Shown here in pieces: positions 34,993 through 43,609 of a stretch of 64,000 bases of DNA. The notes under the pieces were generated by a model. The model made no database searches. It saw only the letters and a list, made by a program, of their open reading frames with translations, and was not told the DNA's origin. Each line of letters starts with the position of its first letter. Within the stretch, counting starts at the first letter, position 1. Made by a program: the position numbers and the translations under genes. Where the stretch lies: assembly GCA_919902505.1 (NCBI GenBank), contig CAKKRE010000016.1:1-64000 (forward strand), written 5' to 3'. The stretch comes from Nitrospiraceae bacterium. GTDB lineage: Bacteria > Nitrospirota > Nitrospiria > Nitrospirales > Nitrospiraceae.

Positions 34993-37488
34993 ATGGCTGA
35001 AGCAGTAGAACAAGACTTCTCAAGCAACCAGAACCTCGAACCGCCGGACCAGCTGCCCCTGCTGCCCGTCCGAGATATCGTCGTGTTTCCTTACATGGTG
35101 CTCCCGCTGTTTGTCGGACGCGAGATGTCGATCAAGGCGATCGAAGCCGCGCTCGCGGGCAACCGCATGTTGTTCCTCGCCACCCAGAAATCCCTGGATG
35201 TGGAAAACCCGCAACCGGACGACATTCACGCAGTCGGCACCGTGGGCATCATCATGCGGATGCTCAAGCTGCCCGACGAGCGGATCAAGATTTTGGTCCA
35301 GGGACTCGCCAAGGGACGGATCGAAGAATATATCCAGAACGACCCCTATTATTCGGTTCGCATCGAGAAACTCGTCGAGACAAAGCAGACCGGTTCGACA
35401 CTGGAGACCGAGGCCGTCATGCGCACGGTCAAAGAGCAGATCGAGAAGATCGTCAGCCTCGGCAAAGTGCTGATTCCCGACGTGATGGTGGTCATCGAGA
35501 ATCTGGAAGACCCGGGCCGGCTTGCCGACATGGTGGCCTCCAATCTCGGACTGAAGGTCGACATCACGCAGGCGGTTCTGGAGATCGTGGACCCGATTCA
35601 GCGGCTGCGCCAGATCAGCGAAATTCTCTCCAAGGAAATCGATGTCCTCTCGATGCAGCAGAAGATCCAGGCTCAAGCCAAAGGGGAGATGGACAAGACC
35701 CAGCGCGAATACTTCCTGCGCGAGCAGTTGAAAGCCATTCAGAAAGAACTCGGTGAGCTGGACGAACGGGCCGAGGAAGTCGCGGAATTCCGCAAGCGCA
35801 TCAAAGACGCCAAGATGCCCGAGAAGGTCCTCAAGGAAACCGAAAAGCAGCTCAAGCGGCTCGAAAAAATGCACCCGGACACGGCGGAGTCGGCCACGGT
35901 CCGGACCTATCTGGAATGGATGGTCGAACTCCCGTGGAATAAAAAATCGAAAGACAATCTCGACCTGAAAGCCGCGATGAAGGTCCTGAACGAGGACCAC
36001 TACGACTTGGAAAAGGTGAAAGAACGCATCGTCGAATACCTCGCCGTGCGCAAACTCAAAGAGAAAATAAAGGGGCCCATCCTTTGTTTTGTGGGACCGC
36101 CCGGCGTCGGCAAAACCTCGCTCGGCAAATCCATCGCCCGCGCGCTCGGCCGCGAGTTCGTCCGGATCAGTCTGGGCGGAGTCCGCGACGAGGCCGAAAT
36201 CCGCGGCCATCGCAGGACCTACGTCGGCGCACTGCCGGGACGGATTATCCAGGGCATGAAACAAGCCGGCACGAACAATCCCGTGTTCATGCTCGACGAG
36301 GTCGACAAAGTCGGCATGGATTTCCGCGGCGATCCTTCGGCCGCTCTGTTGGAAGTGCTGGATCCCGAACAAAACAGCACCTTCACCGATCACTATCTCG
36401 GGGTGCCCTTCGACTTGACCGAAGTCATGTTCGTCACGACGGCCAACCTCATGGATCCGATTCTGCCGGCGTTACGGGATCGCATGGAAGTCATCGACAT
36501 CCCGGGTTATACGGAAGAAGAGAAACTCGGGATCGCGCAGAAATACTTAATTCCAAGACAGATGAACGAGCACGGCATTACCGAAAAACATATCCGCGTG
36601 AACGAGGCGACCATCCGCCACGTCATCTCGCACTATACCCGCGAGGCCGGAGTCCGGAACCTCGAACGGGAGATCGCCAACCTCATGCGGAAAGTGGCGA
36701 AGAAGGTGGCCGAGGGCAAATCCGAGTGTCACACCATCGACCAGACTAATTTGAACAAGTTTCTGGGTGTGGCGAAGTTCGTTCCGGAGGCGGAACTTGA
36801 AAAAGACGAAATCGGCGTCGCCACCGGCCTGGCCTGGACGGAAAGCGGCGGCGACGTGCTGTATATCGAAGCGACCGTCATGAAGGGCAAGGGGCAACTC
36901 ACCCTCACCGGGCATCTCGGCGACGTCATGAAAGAATCCGCCCAGGCCGCCCTGAGTTATGTTCGTTCGCGTGAGAAGACCCTGGGCATCAGCCCCGACA
37001 TCTTCGCCAAGAACGACATCCACATCCACGTGCCCGCCGGCGCGACCCCGAAAGACGGGCCCTCCGCCGGCATCACCATGGCGACGGCCATTGCCTCGGC
37101 GCTGGCCCAGATCCCGGTACGGCGCGATCTCGCGATGACTGGAGAAATCACCCTGCGCGGGCGCGTGTTACCGATCGGAGGCTTGAAGGAAAAAATCCTC
37201 GCGGCCAAACGGGCGAAACTCGCGACCGTCGTCCTTCCGAAGCGCAACAAGAAGGACCTGGAGGAAATTCCCAAACATATCCTCAAGGGCATCGAGTTGA
37301 TCTTTGTCGATACGGTCGACGATGTCATCAAGGCGGCCCTGCGGCGATCATCGTCCCGCAAACCGCGCGCATCGGCCCCGAAGACTCCGGTCAAGAAATC
37401 GGCGCGCGCGACCGCATCCAAGCGGACAACCGGCTCGCCCCGGAAAAGCCTCCACCTTCCGACGGCTTCGCCATCGTTGATTCTCTAA
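34993..37488 (+). CDS. lon: ATP-dependent Lon protease
   Basis: 831 aa. An AAA+ serine protease that degrades misfolded and regulatory proteins in the cytoplasm. The N-terminal substrate domain ([20 protein letters not shown]) is followed by a coiled-coil linker around 230-300, Walker A GPPGVGKT at 368-375, Walker [10 protein letters not shown], and the protease domain with the KDGPSAG motif (catalytic Ser691) and its partner Lys further on. After about residue 785 there is a Lys/Arg/Ser/Thr-rich tail of some 45 residues ([20 protein letters not shown]) that standard Lon lacks. The stop codon is 1 nt from the thiL start. Confidence 0.96.
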   Translation: MAEAVEQDFSSNQNLEPPDQLPLLPVRDIVVFPYMVLPLFVGREMSIKAIEAALAGNRMLFLATQKSLDVENPQPDDIHAVGTVGIIMRMLKLPDERIKILVQGLAKGRIEEYIQNDPYYSVRIEKLVETKQTGSTLETEAVMRTVKEQIEKIVSLGKVLIPDVMVVIENLEDPGRLADMVASNLGLKVDITQAVLEIVDPIQRLRQISEILSKEIDVLSMQQKIQAQAKGEMDKTQREYFLREQLKAIQKELGELDERAEEVAEFRKRIKDAKMPEKVLKETEKQLKRLEKMHPDTAESATVRTYLEWMVELPWNKKSKDNLDLKAAMKVLNEDHYDLEKVKERIVEYLAVRKLKEKIKGPILCFVGPPGVGKTSLGKSIARALGREFVRISLGGVRDEAEIRGHRRTYVGALPGRIIQGMKQAGTNNPVFMLDEVDKVGMDFRGDPSAALLEVLDPEQNSTFTDHYLGVPFDLTEVMFVTTANLMDPILPALRDRMEVIDIPGYTEEEKLGIAQKYLIPRQMNEHGITEKHIRVNEATIRHVISHYTREAGVRNLEREIANLMRKVAKKVAEGKSECHTIDQTNLNKFLGVAKFVPEAELEKDEIGVATGLAWTESGGDVLYIEATVMKGKGQLTLTGHLGDVMKESAQAALSYVRSREKTLGISPDIFAKNDIHIHVPAGATPKDGPSAGITMATAIASALAQIPVRRDLAMTGEITLRGRVLPIGGLKEKILAAKRAKLATVVLPKRNKKDLEEIPKHILKGIELIFVDTVDDVIKAALRRSSSRKPRASAPKTPVKKSARATASKRTTGSPRKSLHLPTASPSLIL

Positions 37489-37489
37489 T

Positions 37490-38539
37490 ATGCCGTCAGG
37501 CCGATCACGTCGGACCAGTTCTGTCGGTAGCGAGTTCGGCCTGATCCGGCTGCTGCAAGCGCAGGCAGCCCGACCCGACCGGCAGGTGTTCAAGGGGATC
37601 GGCGATGACACGGCCATCCTCAAAACCTCGGCCAGTGAATGGACCCTCATCACGACGGACCTCCTGGCTGAGGGTGTGCACTTCGAGCCCGCCACCTCCT
37701 CCTATGAAGACATCGGCTACCGGGCAGCGATTGCCAACCTGAGCGATATCGCCGCCATGGGGGGGACTCCCCGCTTCATGCTCGTCGCGATCGCCATTCC
37801 GCCGACCTGTTCGACGGAACACATTCAACGGCTCTATCGCGGCATGATGCAAGCCGCCAATCCCTACCAGGTCTGCCTGGTCGGCGGTGACACGTCCGCC
37901 TCTAAGCACGGCCTGTTTCTCAGCATCACGCTCACCGGAACCGTACAACCTCGACGTGCTCTCCTGCGCAGCGGCGCCCGCGTCGGCGACAGGCTGTACG
38001 TCACCGGCACACTTGGCGACTCCCACGCAGGGCTGGACCTCCTGACGGCCACGGCCCGCGCCGGACCGGTGAAACTGCGTCCCGCACACACCCGCTTTCT
38101 CCTCGCGCGACACCACCGGCCGTCCGCCCGCATTGCAGAAGGCCGATGGTTGGTGAAACATGGACTCGCCAGTTCAGCGATCGATTTATCCGACGGCCTG
38201 ACCGGTGACCTTCGACACCTCTGCGAAGAGAGCGGCGTCGGAGCGGAAGTTCTTGCCGGCTCACTCCCGATTTCTCCCGCCTGTCTGGCCTATGCCCTGG
38301 CGCGCAGACTTGATGCACAGCAGATTGCCTTACACGGCGGCGAGGATTACGAGCTTTTGTTCACCGTTCCCCGCCGCAAGCAGCAGCAATTCGAACGGCT
38401 GGCCGCGAAAACCGATTTTTGCTTTACCGGTATCGGCTCGATCACGCCGAAACGACTCGGTCTACGGTTGCGGACCGAGGCCGGTGTCACCCGAGCGCTG
38501 CCGGTCACCAGTTACGAACATTTTCTCCGCCCCTCGTAA
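37490..38539 (+). CDS. thiL: Thiamine-monophosphate kinase
   Basis: 349 aa. It phosphorylates thiamine monophosphate to the active diphosphate. GSEFGLIRLLQAQA opens the fold, GIGDDTAIL and TTDLLAEGVHF are ATP/Mg-binding signatures of the PurM-like superfamily, and GGDTSASKHGLFLSITLTG and LHGGEDYELLFTVP follow. The first 10 residues (MPSGRSRRTS) precede the conserved core. Its start is 1 nt after the lon stop, so the two are probably cotranscribed. thiE, thiG and thiS lie 18 kb away on the other strand. Confidence 0.94.
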   Translation: MPSGRSRRTSSVGSEFGLIRLLQAQAARPDRQVFKGIGDDTAILKTSASEWTLITTDLLAEGVHFEPATSSYEDIGYRAAIANLSDIAAMGGTPRFMLVAIAIPPTCSTEHIQRLYRGMMQAANPYQVCLVGGDTSASKHGLFLSITLTGTVQPRRALLRSGARVGDRLYVTGTLGDSHAGLDLLTATARAGPVKLRPAHTRFLLARHHRPSARIAEGRWLVKHGLASSAIDLSDGLTGDLRHLCEESGVGAEVLAGSLPISPACLAYALARRLDAQQIALHGGEDYELLFTVPRRKQQQFERLAAKTDFCFTGIGSITPKRLGLRLRTEAGVTRALPVTSYEHFLRPS

Positions 38540-38562
38540 CGGCACCCGAACCAAGGCTATTG

Positions 38563-39042
38563 ATGACAGACGTACGATCGTTGTTTCGCCAAGTTCTCCA
38601 TCTCGATGAAACACCGCACCGGACGGCACTGGCCTTTGCCATCGGCGTCTTCATCGGTTTTTCCCCGGCCTATGGTCTGCATATGGTGATGGTGGGATTC
38701 TGCGCCTGGGCCTTCGGACTCAATGTGGTGGCGTTGCTCGCCGGCGCATTCCTCAACAATCCCTGGACGCTCATTCCCATCCTCGGAGGCACCTATTGGA
38801 CCGGTGCCGTCCTGTTGGGGGTGCATGACTTCCCAACCTTCGACTGGAGCGACCTTTCGTTCATGGGAATCTATCATCAGGTCTCGCCCTATGCCTGGCC
38901 GTTCTTCGTCGGCGGGATGATCCTGAGTGTTGTCGGTGGCCTGCTGGCCTACCCACTCGCCTATCTCTTACTGTCCAAGTACCGCCGAACAAACCCGGCG
39001 GACGCTCATCACCCGTTGCCCCCTTCATCAGGCCTGCGCTAA
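38563..39042 (+). CDS. DUF2062 membrane protein
   Basis: 159 aa from the ATG at 38563 (MTDVRSLFRQVLHLDETPHR). DUF2062 proteins carry a short amphipathic N terminus, then HRTALAFAIGVFIGFSPAYG and further hydrophobic stretches (HMVMVGFCAWAFGLNVVALL, PFFVGGMILSVVGGLLAYPL), giving about three to four membrane spans. NNPWTLIPIL is the conserved loop. The function of this family is not established. It is 23 nt after thiL and 22 nt before the HD gene, so it is part of the same operon. Confidence 0.8.
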   Translation: MTDVRSLFRQVLHLDETPHRTALAFAIGVFIGFSPAYGLHMVMVGFCAWAFGLNVVALLAGAFLNNPWTLIPILGGTYWTGAVLLGVHDFPTFDWSDLSFMGIYHQVSPYAWPFFVGGMILSVVGGLLAYPLAYLLLSKYRRTNPADAHHPLPPSSGLR

Positions 39043-39064
39043 GATCACTCGTCGCACGACACCC

Positions 39065-40486
39065 ATGAAACTACCATCCATCCAGCCCCCCGCTCCCTAT
39101 GACGGATCAGCCCTCATTGCCGATCCTATCCACGAATACGTTTCCTTTACGGTGCCGTATGCGACGCCGGATCCCTCGGAACGCACGGAGAAAGACCTGA
39201 TCGATTCTCCATGGGTGCAGCGACTGCGCTACATCTATCAGCTCCAAAGCGCGCGCTGGGTCTACCCCTCGGCGGAACATACGCGATTCGTGCATTCACT
39301 CGGCACGATGCACGTGGCAGGCCGATTCGCGCGCCATCTCTATCCATTCTTGAAGAAAGTGGTCCCCGACCTCCCCTCGGCGGCCTTCGTGGAGGAGTTC
39401 CTCCGCGTGACGGCGCTGGTGCATGACATCGGACATGGTCCGTTCTGCCATTTCTTCGACGATAACTTCTTGCACGGTTTCGGTCTCTCGCACGAGAAAC
39501 TCGGCCAGATCATCGTGCGCGAGCACCTGGGACCACTCATCAGAAAAATCCGCCGCAGTCCGTCGGGCCCCTTCGATCGCGGGGAAGAGCTGAACCCGGA
39601 TCACATTGCGCATGTGATCCTGAAGGAGAAAGGCAAAGACAACTCCCGCATCCCGCGCTGGATCAACATGCTCCAACCGGTTATTTCCGGCAGCTACACC
39701 GCCGACAACTTGGATTACGTGCTACGCGATGCCTACATGTGCGGTGTTGCCGTCGGGCCGGTGGACCTGACCCGCTTGATCCACTACACCATCGTCACCG
39801 ACAAGGGATTCACCATTCATAAGACAGGGCTGCCGGCCCTGCAGATGTTTTTGAACACCCGCATGTATCTGTATTCGAACGTGTATTATCACCGCACGAC
39901 CCGCGCCATCGACATTCACCTGCGCGACATCTTCGGCGACACCATGAAACTGTTGTTCCCCTCCAATCCGGCCAAACACATGGATGAATACTTGACGCTG
40001 ACCGACTGGTCGTTGCTGGAAGATGTCAGACGCTGGAAGAAAGCCGGCCAGAGCAGCCTGCGTCGCCTACATCAGGAATGGGCGCATATCCTGGGGCGCG
40101 ACGTGAAGTGGAAAATGGCCTACAGCACCGTACTCAAGGAAAAGGGGATCGAGCGAGGCATGGACTTCCCCAGTCACGAACAATTCCAGCAGCAGATTCA
40201 GAAGGCGTTGCCGGCAAAGCTGCACACGTTGCCGTTTCGCATCGACATGGCTCCGCTCGATCCGCGCCCGGATCCCAAGGATACGCGCGGCATCCCCCTG
40301 CTCGTCTTCGATCCCGGCACGAAGGGTGTTTCAACTGAGCCGTTAGAAGAGTTTTTGGATCTGCTCCCCACCCGCCTCGTGCAATTCCGCATCTACGCCC
40401 TCGACCACAATCAGGACGCCGCCCTTTCCCGCGCCGCCGCGACCGTGCTGAACAAGACCCCGTCGAGCATGGAAACGAATTTCTAG
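39065..40486 (+). CDS. HD-domain phosphohydrolase (SAMHD1/dGTPase-like)
   Basis: 473 aa from the ATG at 39065. The metal-binding His/Asp set is visible as AEHTRFVHSLGTMHVA, ALVHDIGHGPFCHFFDD and SGSYTADNLDYVLRDAY, the layout shared with SAMHD1-type dNTP triphosphohydrolases. PIHEYVSFT and DSPWVQRLRYIYQLQSARWV near the N terminus are the conserved lead-in. A dNTPase or other nucleotide phosphohydrolase role is inferred from the family; the substrate cannot be read. The frame ends cleanly 6 residues after a Pro-Ser-rich tail. A longer in-frame extension upstream overlaps the DUF2062 gene and is rejected. Confidence 0.85.
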   Translation: MKLPSIQPPAPYDGSALIADPIHEYVSFTVPYATPDPSERTEKDLIDSPWVQRLRYIYQLQSARWVYPSAEHTRFVHSLGTMHVAGRFARHLYPFLKKVVPDLPSAAFVEEFLRVTALVHDIGHGPFCHFFDDNFLHGFGLSHEKLGQIIVREHLGPLIRKIRRSPSGPFDRGEELNPDHIAHVILKEKGKDNSRIPRWINMLQPVISGSYTADNLDYVLRDAYMCGVAVGPVDLTRLIHYTIVTDKGFTIHKTGLPALQMFLNTRMYLYSNVYYHRTTRAIDIHLRDIFGDTMKLLFPSNPAKHMDEYLTLTDWSLLEDVRRWKKAGQSSLRRLHQEWAHILGRDVKWKMAYSTVLKEKGIERGMDFPSHEQFQQQIQKALPAKLHTLPFRIDMAPLDPRPDPKDTRGIPLLVFDPGTKGVSTEPLEEFLDLLPTRLVQFRIYALDHNQDAALSRAAATVLNKTPSSMETNF

Positions 40487-40512
40487 GCGGGAGCAGGTCC
40501 TTCTTTTTGCCA

Positions 40513-40743
40513 CTACCCTTGTTTGTTTGCGGCAGGACTAGAGACAAAGAGCCCGGCAAGGAAGCCGATCACACTCGTAAACATAGGCAGCACCAGCTCA
40601 GGCTTGCCTCCCTGCGGAACCGTAATGAACATCGCTGTGGCAATCGAAACGAACGACCCGCAGAACGAACGCGAATGCCGATACGACGACGAGCCACAAG
40701 CGAACTCTCGTTTTCTCTTCCGGCCCGGGAAGACATCCGGCAT
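40513..40743 (-). pseudogene. Decayed small two-span membrane protein gene
   Basis: The 3' part of this minus-strand frame codes for FVSIATAMFITV, a short polar turn PQGGKPEL and LVLPMFTSVIGFLAGLFVSS, a hydrophobic pair. Just upstream, the matching first half of a membrane helix (RLWLVVVSAFAFVLRVV) is in another frame, so one frameshift near 40645 splits the gene. No convincing start was found upstream, and the group II intron boundary lies 109 bp further. The spans resemble the C-terminal pair of the membrane protein at 46173-46670, but only in general pattern. The remaining part of the 40487-40851 gap holds nothing recognisable. Confidence 0.4.
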
Positions 40744-40893
40744 CGACCGTACTGCCTTTGCCGCCTATCCAAGCCTGGGACGAATGGCAAGCGACAAATT
40801 GCGACAGCCTATCCTGCTACAGGCCGATGCCGCCGTCGTAGCGGCTGGTGAATCGGGATAGGGGGTAGCGGTTCGTCCGCTACTCCCCTCCCA

Positions 40894-40928
40894 CACCACC
40901 GGACGTGCGGGTCCGCATCCGGCGGTTC
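40894..40928 (-). ncRNA. Group II intron domain V
   Basis: The 35 nt on the minus strand begin GAACCGCCGGATGCGG and close with CGTCCGGTGGTG. Arms ACCGCCGGA and TCCGGTGGT pair (one G-U), and TGCGG pairs with CCGCA at the tip. This is the catalytic core helix of a group II intron. It lies 12 nt beyond the maturase stop, as expected. Confidence 0.75.
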
Positions 40929-40940
40929 GGAAAGTTGAGG

Positions 40941-42411
40941 TTATGGTGCAGCAAGCCTCGGTACTCCTAATCGGTCGAAGTAGCTGTTGGGCAGGGCGAT
41001 GCTGAGCGCTCTGTGTGTGGACGTCCTCCACCAGCGTTTGGCGTAGGCCGCGGCGCCTCTTGCTACGAGCTCGGGAACACCCCGGGCACGCAGCGCGCGG
41101 CACACCGTTGTTCCACGTTTCCACTGTTTGAGTTGGACCATTCGCAGTCGGTGGCGAACCCACGTGTCGATGTCTCGGAACACGCTCGGTGTTTCGGCCA
41201 GGCGGTAGTACTCTCTCCACCCGACGAGATAGCCGCGTAGCTCTTGCGCCATCGTTGTATGGCTCCGCCCTCCGTTCCGGCTGGTCATGTGCCGGACGCG
41301 TTCCTTCATCGCCTCAAGGGCTTGGGGTGCCACGCGCCGTCTGACCGTCTCTCCCTGGTTCCAGAAACTGTAGCCCAGGAATTTCCGGCCTTCTGGTCGC
41401 GCCACCGCACTCTTCGCCTCGTTGATTCGCAGCCGGAGCCTCGCATAGAGACGCTTGAGCGTCTCCATCACGTCCGCGCCCGCCCGCTTCGATCCGACAT
41501 AGACGTTCCGATCATCTGCGTAACGGACGAAGGCGATTCCGCGTTTCTCCAGCTCCTTGTCCACTTCGTCGAGGAGCACGTTGGCCATTAGCGGTGACAG
41601 GCCCCCCCTGAGGCGTCCCCTCGTGCCGCTCCATCACGACCCCGTTCGTCATGATGCCCGCTTCGAGATCGCGACGGATAAGCCCCAGCATCCGCTTGTC
41701 CCCGATGCGCTTCTCCAGCCTTCCCATGAGCACATCGTGGCACACGCGGTCGAAGAATTTTTCGAGATCCACGTCCACCACGACCCGTTTCCCTTCCTGC
41801 ACGTACCGCTGCGCCTCACAGACGGCGTCATGCGCATTGCGTCCAGGTCTGAACCCGTGACTGTGCTCCGAGAAGGTGGGGTCGAACATCGGTTGCAGCA
41901 CCTGTAGGATGGCTTGCTGGATGAGTCGGTCGAGCACGCAGGGAATTCCGAGCTCGCGCACTCCACCCCCACGCTTGGGGATCTCCTGCCTTCGCACTGG
42001 CTTCGGCTGGTACGTGCCAGCGAGCAGCGGCGCTCGTATCGCCGCGCCATGTTCCACCACGTATGTCGGCAGCTCATCCACGGTCATCCCATCGACCCCG
42101 GGACCGCCCTTGTTCTGCTTCACTCGCTTCAACGCCGCCTTGACGTTGCCGCCCGCGACCACCTGCGCCATCAGGCGGTCGATTCCTGAGCGCGCGTTTC
42201 CGTTCGCCGCCATCGGTGTTTCGCCCCTCCGTTGCAGAGGTCGGGCTTCACCCTTGCCCTCCAGCGGGAGTTCCAGTTGCCTAGACTTCTGGCGCCTAAC
42301 ACGTCCGAGACTCACGGTCGTTGCACTCTTCTTTCCGTTTGGCCCTTTGCGGCGTGCCGCCCTGCCGGTGCGCTCGCCGCTCGTACGGCCTCTGCTGACT
42401 TCTCGCGCCAC
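40941..42411 (-). pseudogene. ltrA: Group II intron reverse transcriptase/maturase, frameshifted
   Basis: Two frames make one protein. The N-terminal part (42411 to about 41609) carries RT motifs: KQNKGGPGVDGMTVDELP, RRQEIPKRGGGVRELGIP, VLDRLIQQAILQVLQP, HSHGFRPGRNAHDAV and VVVDVDLEKFFDRV (catalytic Asp), up to RHEGTPQGG. The C-terminal part (to 40941) resumes MANVLLDEVDKELEKRG, then FVRYADDRNVYV with the YADD active site, and the maturase X domain KFLGYSFW and LRGYLVGWREYYR. The break is at a run of seven C on the plus strand (41602-41608); the Pro of the usual QGGPLSPL motif is lost, so a 2 nt deletion fits better than one extra base. No endonuclease domain is seen. As read, the enzyme would be inactive. 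Confidence 0.85.
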
Positions 42412-42742
42412 CCTCTTCGGCGCGTCGCCCGTTCAGACGTAAGGCGAGACCTCCCCAGGTAAGGGTCATGAATTCCCCCGCACAAGCGCCGCATCTACAC
42501 CGCCTCCCTTTGGTCGCGAGAGCTTCGCGGTCACACGCCCGCTCGCCCTGGGAGGTCGTCGCCTCGTATGCGGTTGCTGTTCGTCGCCTCGCGGTTTCCT
42601 TCCCGCTTCTTTCAGCGCCAGCCTCACGGCTGGACGGCTCACGCCGCTTCTTCGCCTTGCGGTTCTGTCGGGCTCGTTGCGACCAACTCGCCCAGAGGAC
42701 TTTCACCTCCTATTCATGCCCATACTGGGCACACATGAAACT

Positions 42743-43269
42743 CCCCGCAGCAAGCTGCGGGGTATCACAGAACTAACACATGCGGAGCTGCCGGAGAGCT
42801 TCGCGAGGGTGCCCTTGCCGCTGAATGTACCGTTCGATGGTCTGCCAGTTTGCCCGCTCCCCTACCGTGGCCACATCGTACCCATCGGTCCAACACTCCT
42901 CGCCCCACAGTACCCGCTTCACCGCGGGCTTGCGGCGAAAGATCTCCCGCGCCGTGAGGCTTTTGAACACCTGCACAATCCGGCCCTGAGCTATTTTCGG
43001 ATGTGCACCGCAGAGCAGATGGATGTGATTCTGGTCCGTCCCCATCGCTTCCATCTCGATCGGAAACCGTTCCGCAATCTCGGCCGCTGTCTCCTGGATG
43101 ATCGTCGTCACCGCCTCGTCCAGCAGCGCCTTCCGGTATTTCACGGGAAACACCATGTGGTAGTGGATTTGCCACGCACAGTGCGCTCCCTTTCTGACGG
43201 CATCGTCCCTCTGGTCCGCCATACTCCAGAGGGTACCAGAAAAGATTGTCCCCGTAGCAAGCTACGGGG
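42743..43269 (-). mobile_element. IS200-like element bounded by two related hairpins
   Basis: A single transposase gene of IS200/IS605 type is bracketed by hairpins with the same orientation and near-identical sequence: CCCCGCAGCAAGCTGCGGGG at 42743-42762 and CCCCGTAGCAAGCTACGGGG at 43250-43269. Both are followed on the plus strand by ATCACA and related bases. Similar subterminal hairpins at both ends are recognised by TnpA in this family. The exact cleavage positions cannot be fixed; the outer limits are probably within 25 nt of the hairpins. Confidence 0.75.
42773..43222 (-). CDS. tnpA: IS200/IS605-family transposase TnpA
   Basis: 149 aa, the normal size of a Y1 HUH transposase. CAWQIHYHMVFPVKYRKALL is the N-terminal signature, MGTDQNHIHLLCGAHP contains the HUH metal-binding pair (His-Ile-His), and the catalytic Tyr is most likely that of WQTIERYIQRQGHP near residue 130. 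It acts on single-stranded DNA and needs the subterminal hairpins found on both sides (42743-42762, 43250-43269). No TnpB/Fanzor-like partner is present. The frame is intact, so the element may still be active. Confidence 0.92.
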   Translation of the reverse strand: MADQRDDAVRKGAHCAWQIHYHMVFPVKYRKALLDEAVTTIIQETAAEIAERFPIEMEAMGTDQNHIHLLCGAHPKIAQGRIVQVFKSLTAREIFRRKPAVKRVLWGEECWTDGYDVATVGERANWQTIERYIQRQGHPREALRQLRMC

Positions 43270-43413
43270 AATCACAAGCTGAACAGCTCATGCCGATCAC
43301 CCAGAATATACTGCGAGAATCTCGCCGCGCAGGTATTCCCTCTCGGCCATGTTCATGAGCTTACATGCCAGAAAAGAATCCCGATAATAATTGGGAAAGC
43401 AAGGCCCTCGCGC

Positions 43414-43609
43414 CTAGCCCGGATTATTCATGACGGTTCGTCACGAAATCGCTGAGGCGCGTCGCGAGCCCGGCGCGTGGAGTCCGGAGGCCCCGACGCG
43501 TACTCGTGCAGTACGTGGAGAGTCCGATGGGCGAGCCCGCCGGCCAAAGGCTCGTCGCAGCAGCGGATCGGCGGTTGCAGTAGAAGCGCTCATGAATAAT
43601 GTGGGCTAG
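43414..43609. repeat. CTAG-bounded intergenic repeat, copy 6 (subfamily A)
   Basis: 196 bp. Ends are CTAGCCCGGATTATTCATGA and TCATGAATAATGTGGGCTAG. The interior is collinear with copies 2 and 3 and contains a GTAC-bearing centre. Its right-hand CTA (43606-43608) is the TAG stop codon of the lipoprotein gene. It lies about 145 bp from the IS200-like element, with no gene in the gap 43270-43413. Confidence 0.87.

Larger units (their letters stand above)
40852..42734 (-). mobile_element. Group II intron (about 1.88 kb)
   Basis: On the minus strand the intron starts at 42734 with GTGTGCCCAGTATGGGCATG, a typical 5' end, and ends at 40852 with TATCCCGAT. It carries a reverse transcriptase/maturase frame (40941-42411) in domain IV. 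After the stop codon a domain V hairpin (40894-40928) and a domain VI-like stem (GAGTAGCGG pairing with CCGCTACCC) are visible. The 5' exon next to the insertion site is an 8 nt T-rich tail behind a GC hairpin (42743-42762) that is the end hairpin of the IS200-like element. Insertion behind terminator-like hairpins is a habit of class C group II introns; the class here is inference. Confidence 0.87.

Noticed and set aside
35020-36393. 457-codon open frame on the minus strand opposite lon
   Set aside because: Phe/Asp/His-rich shadow of the lon coding frame.
42296-42706. 136-codon frame near the intron 5' end
   Set aside because: It lies in the structured 5' domain of the group II intron, is very Arg-rich and overlaps the maturase in another frame.
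42743-42762. Rho-independent terminator for tnpA
   Set aside because: The hairpin has an identical-type twin at the other end of the element, so it is better explained as a transposase recognition hairpin, though it might also act as a terminator.
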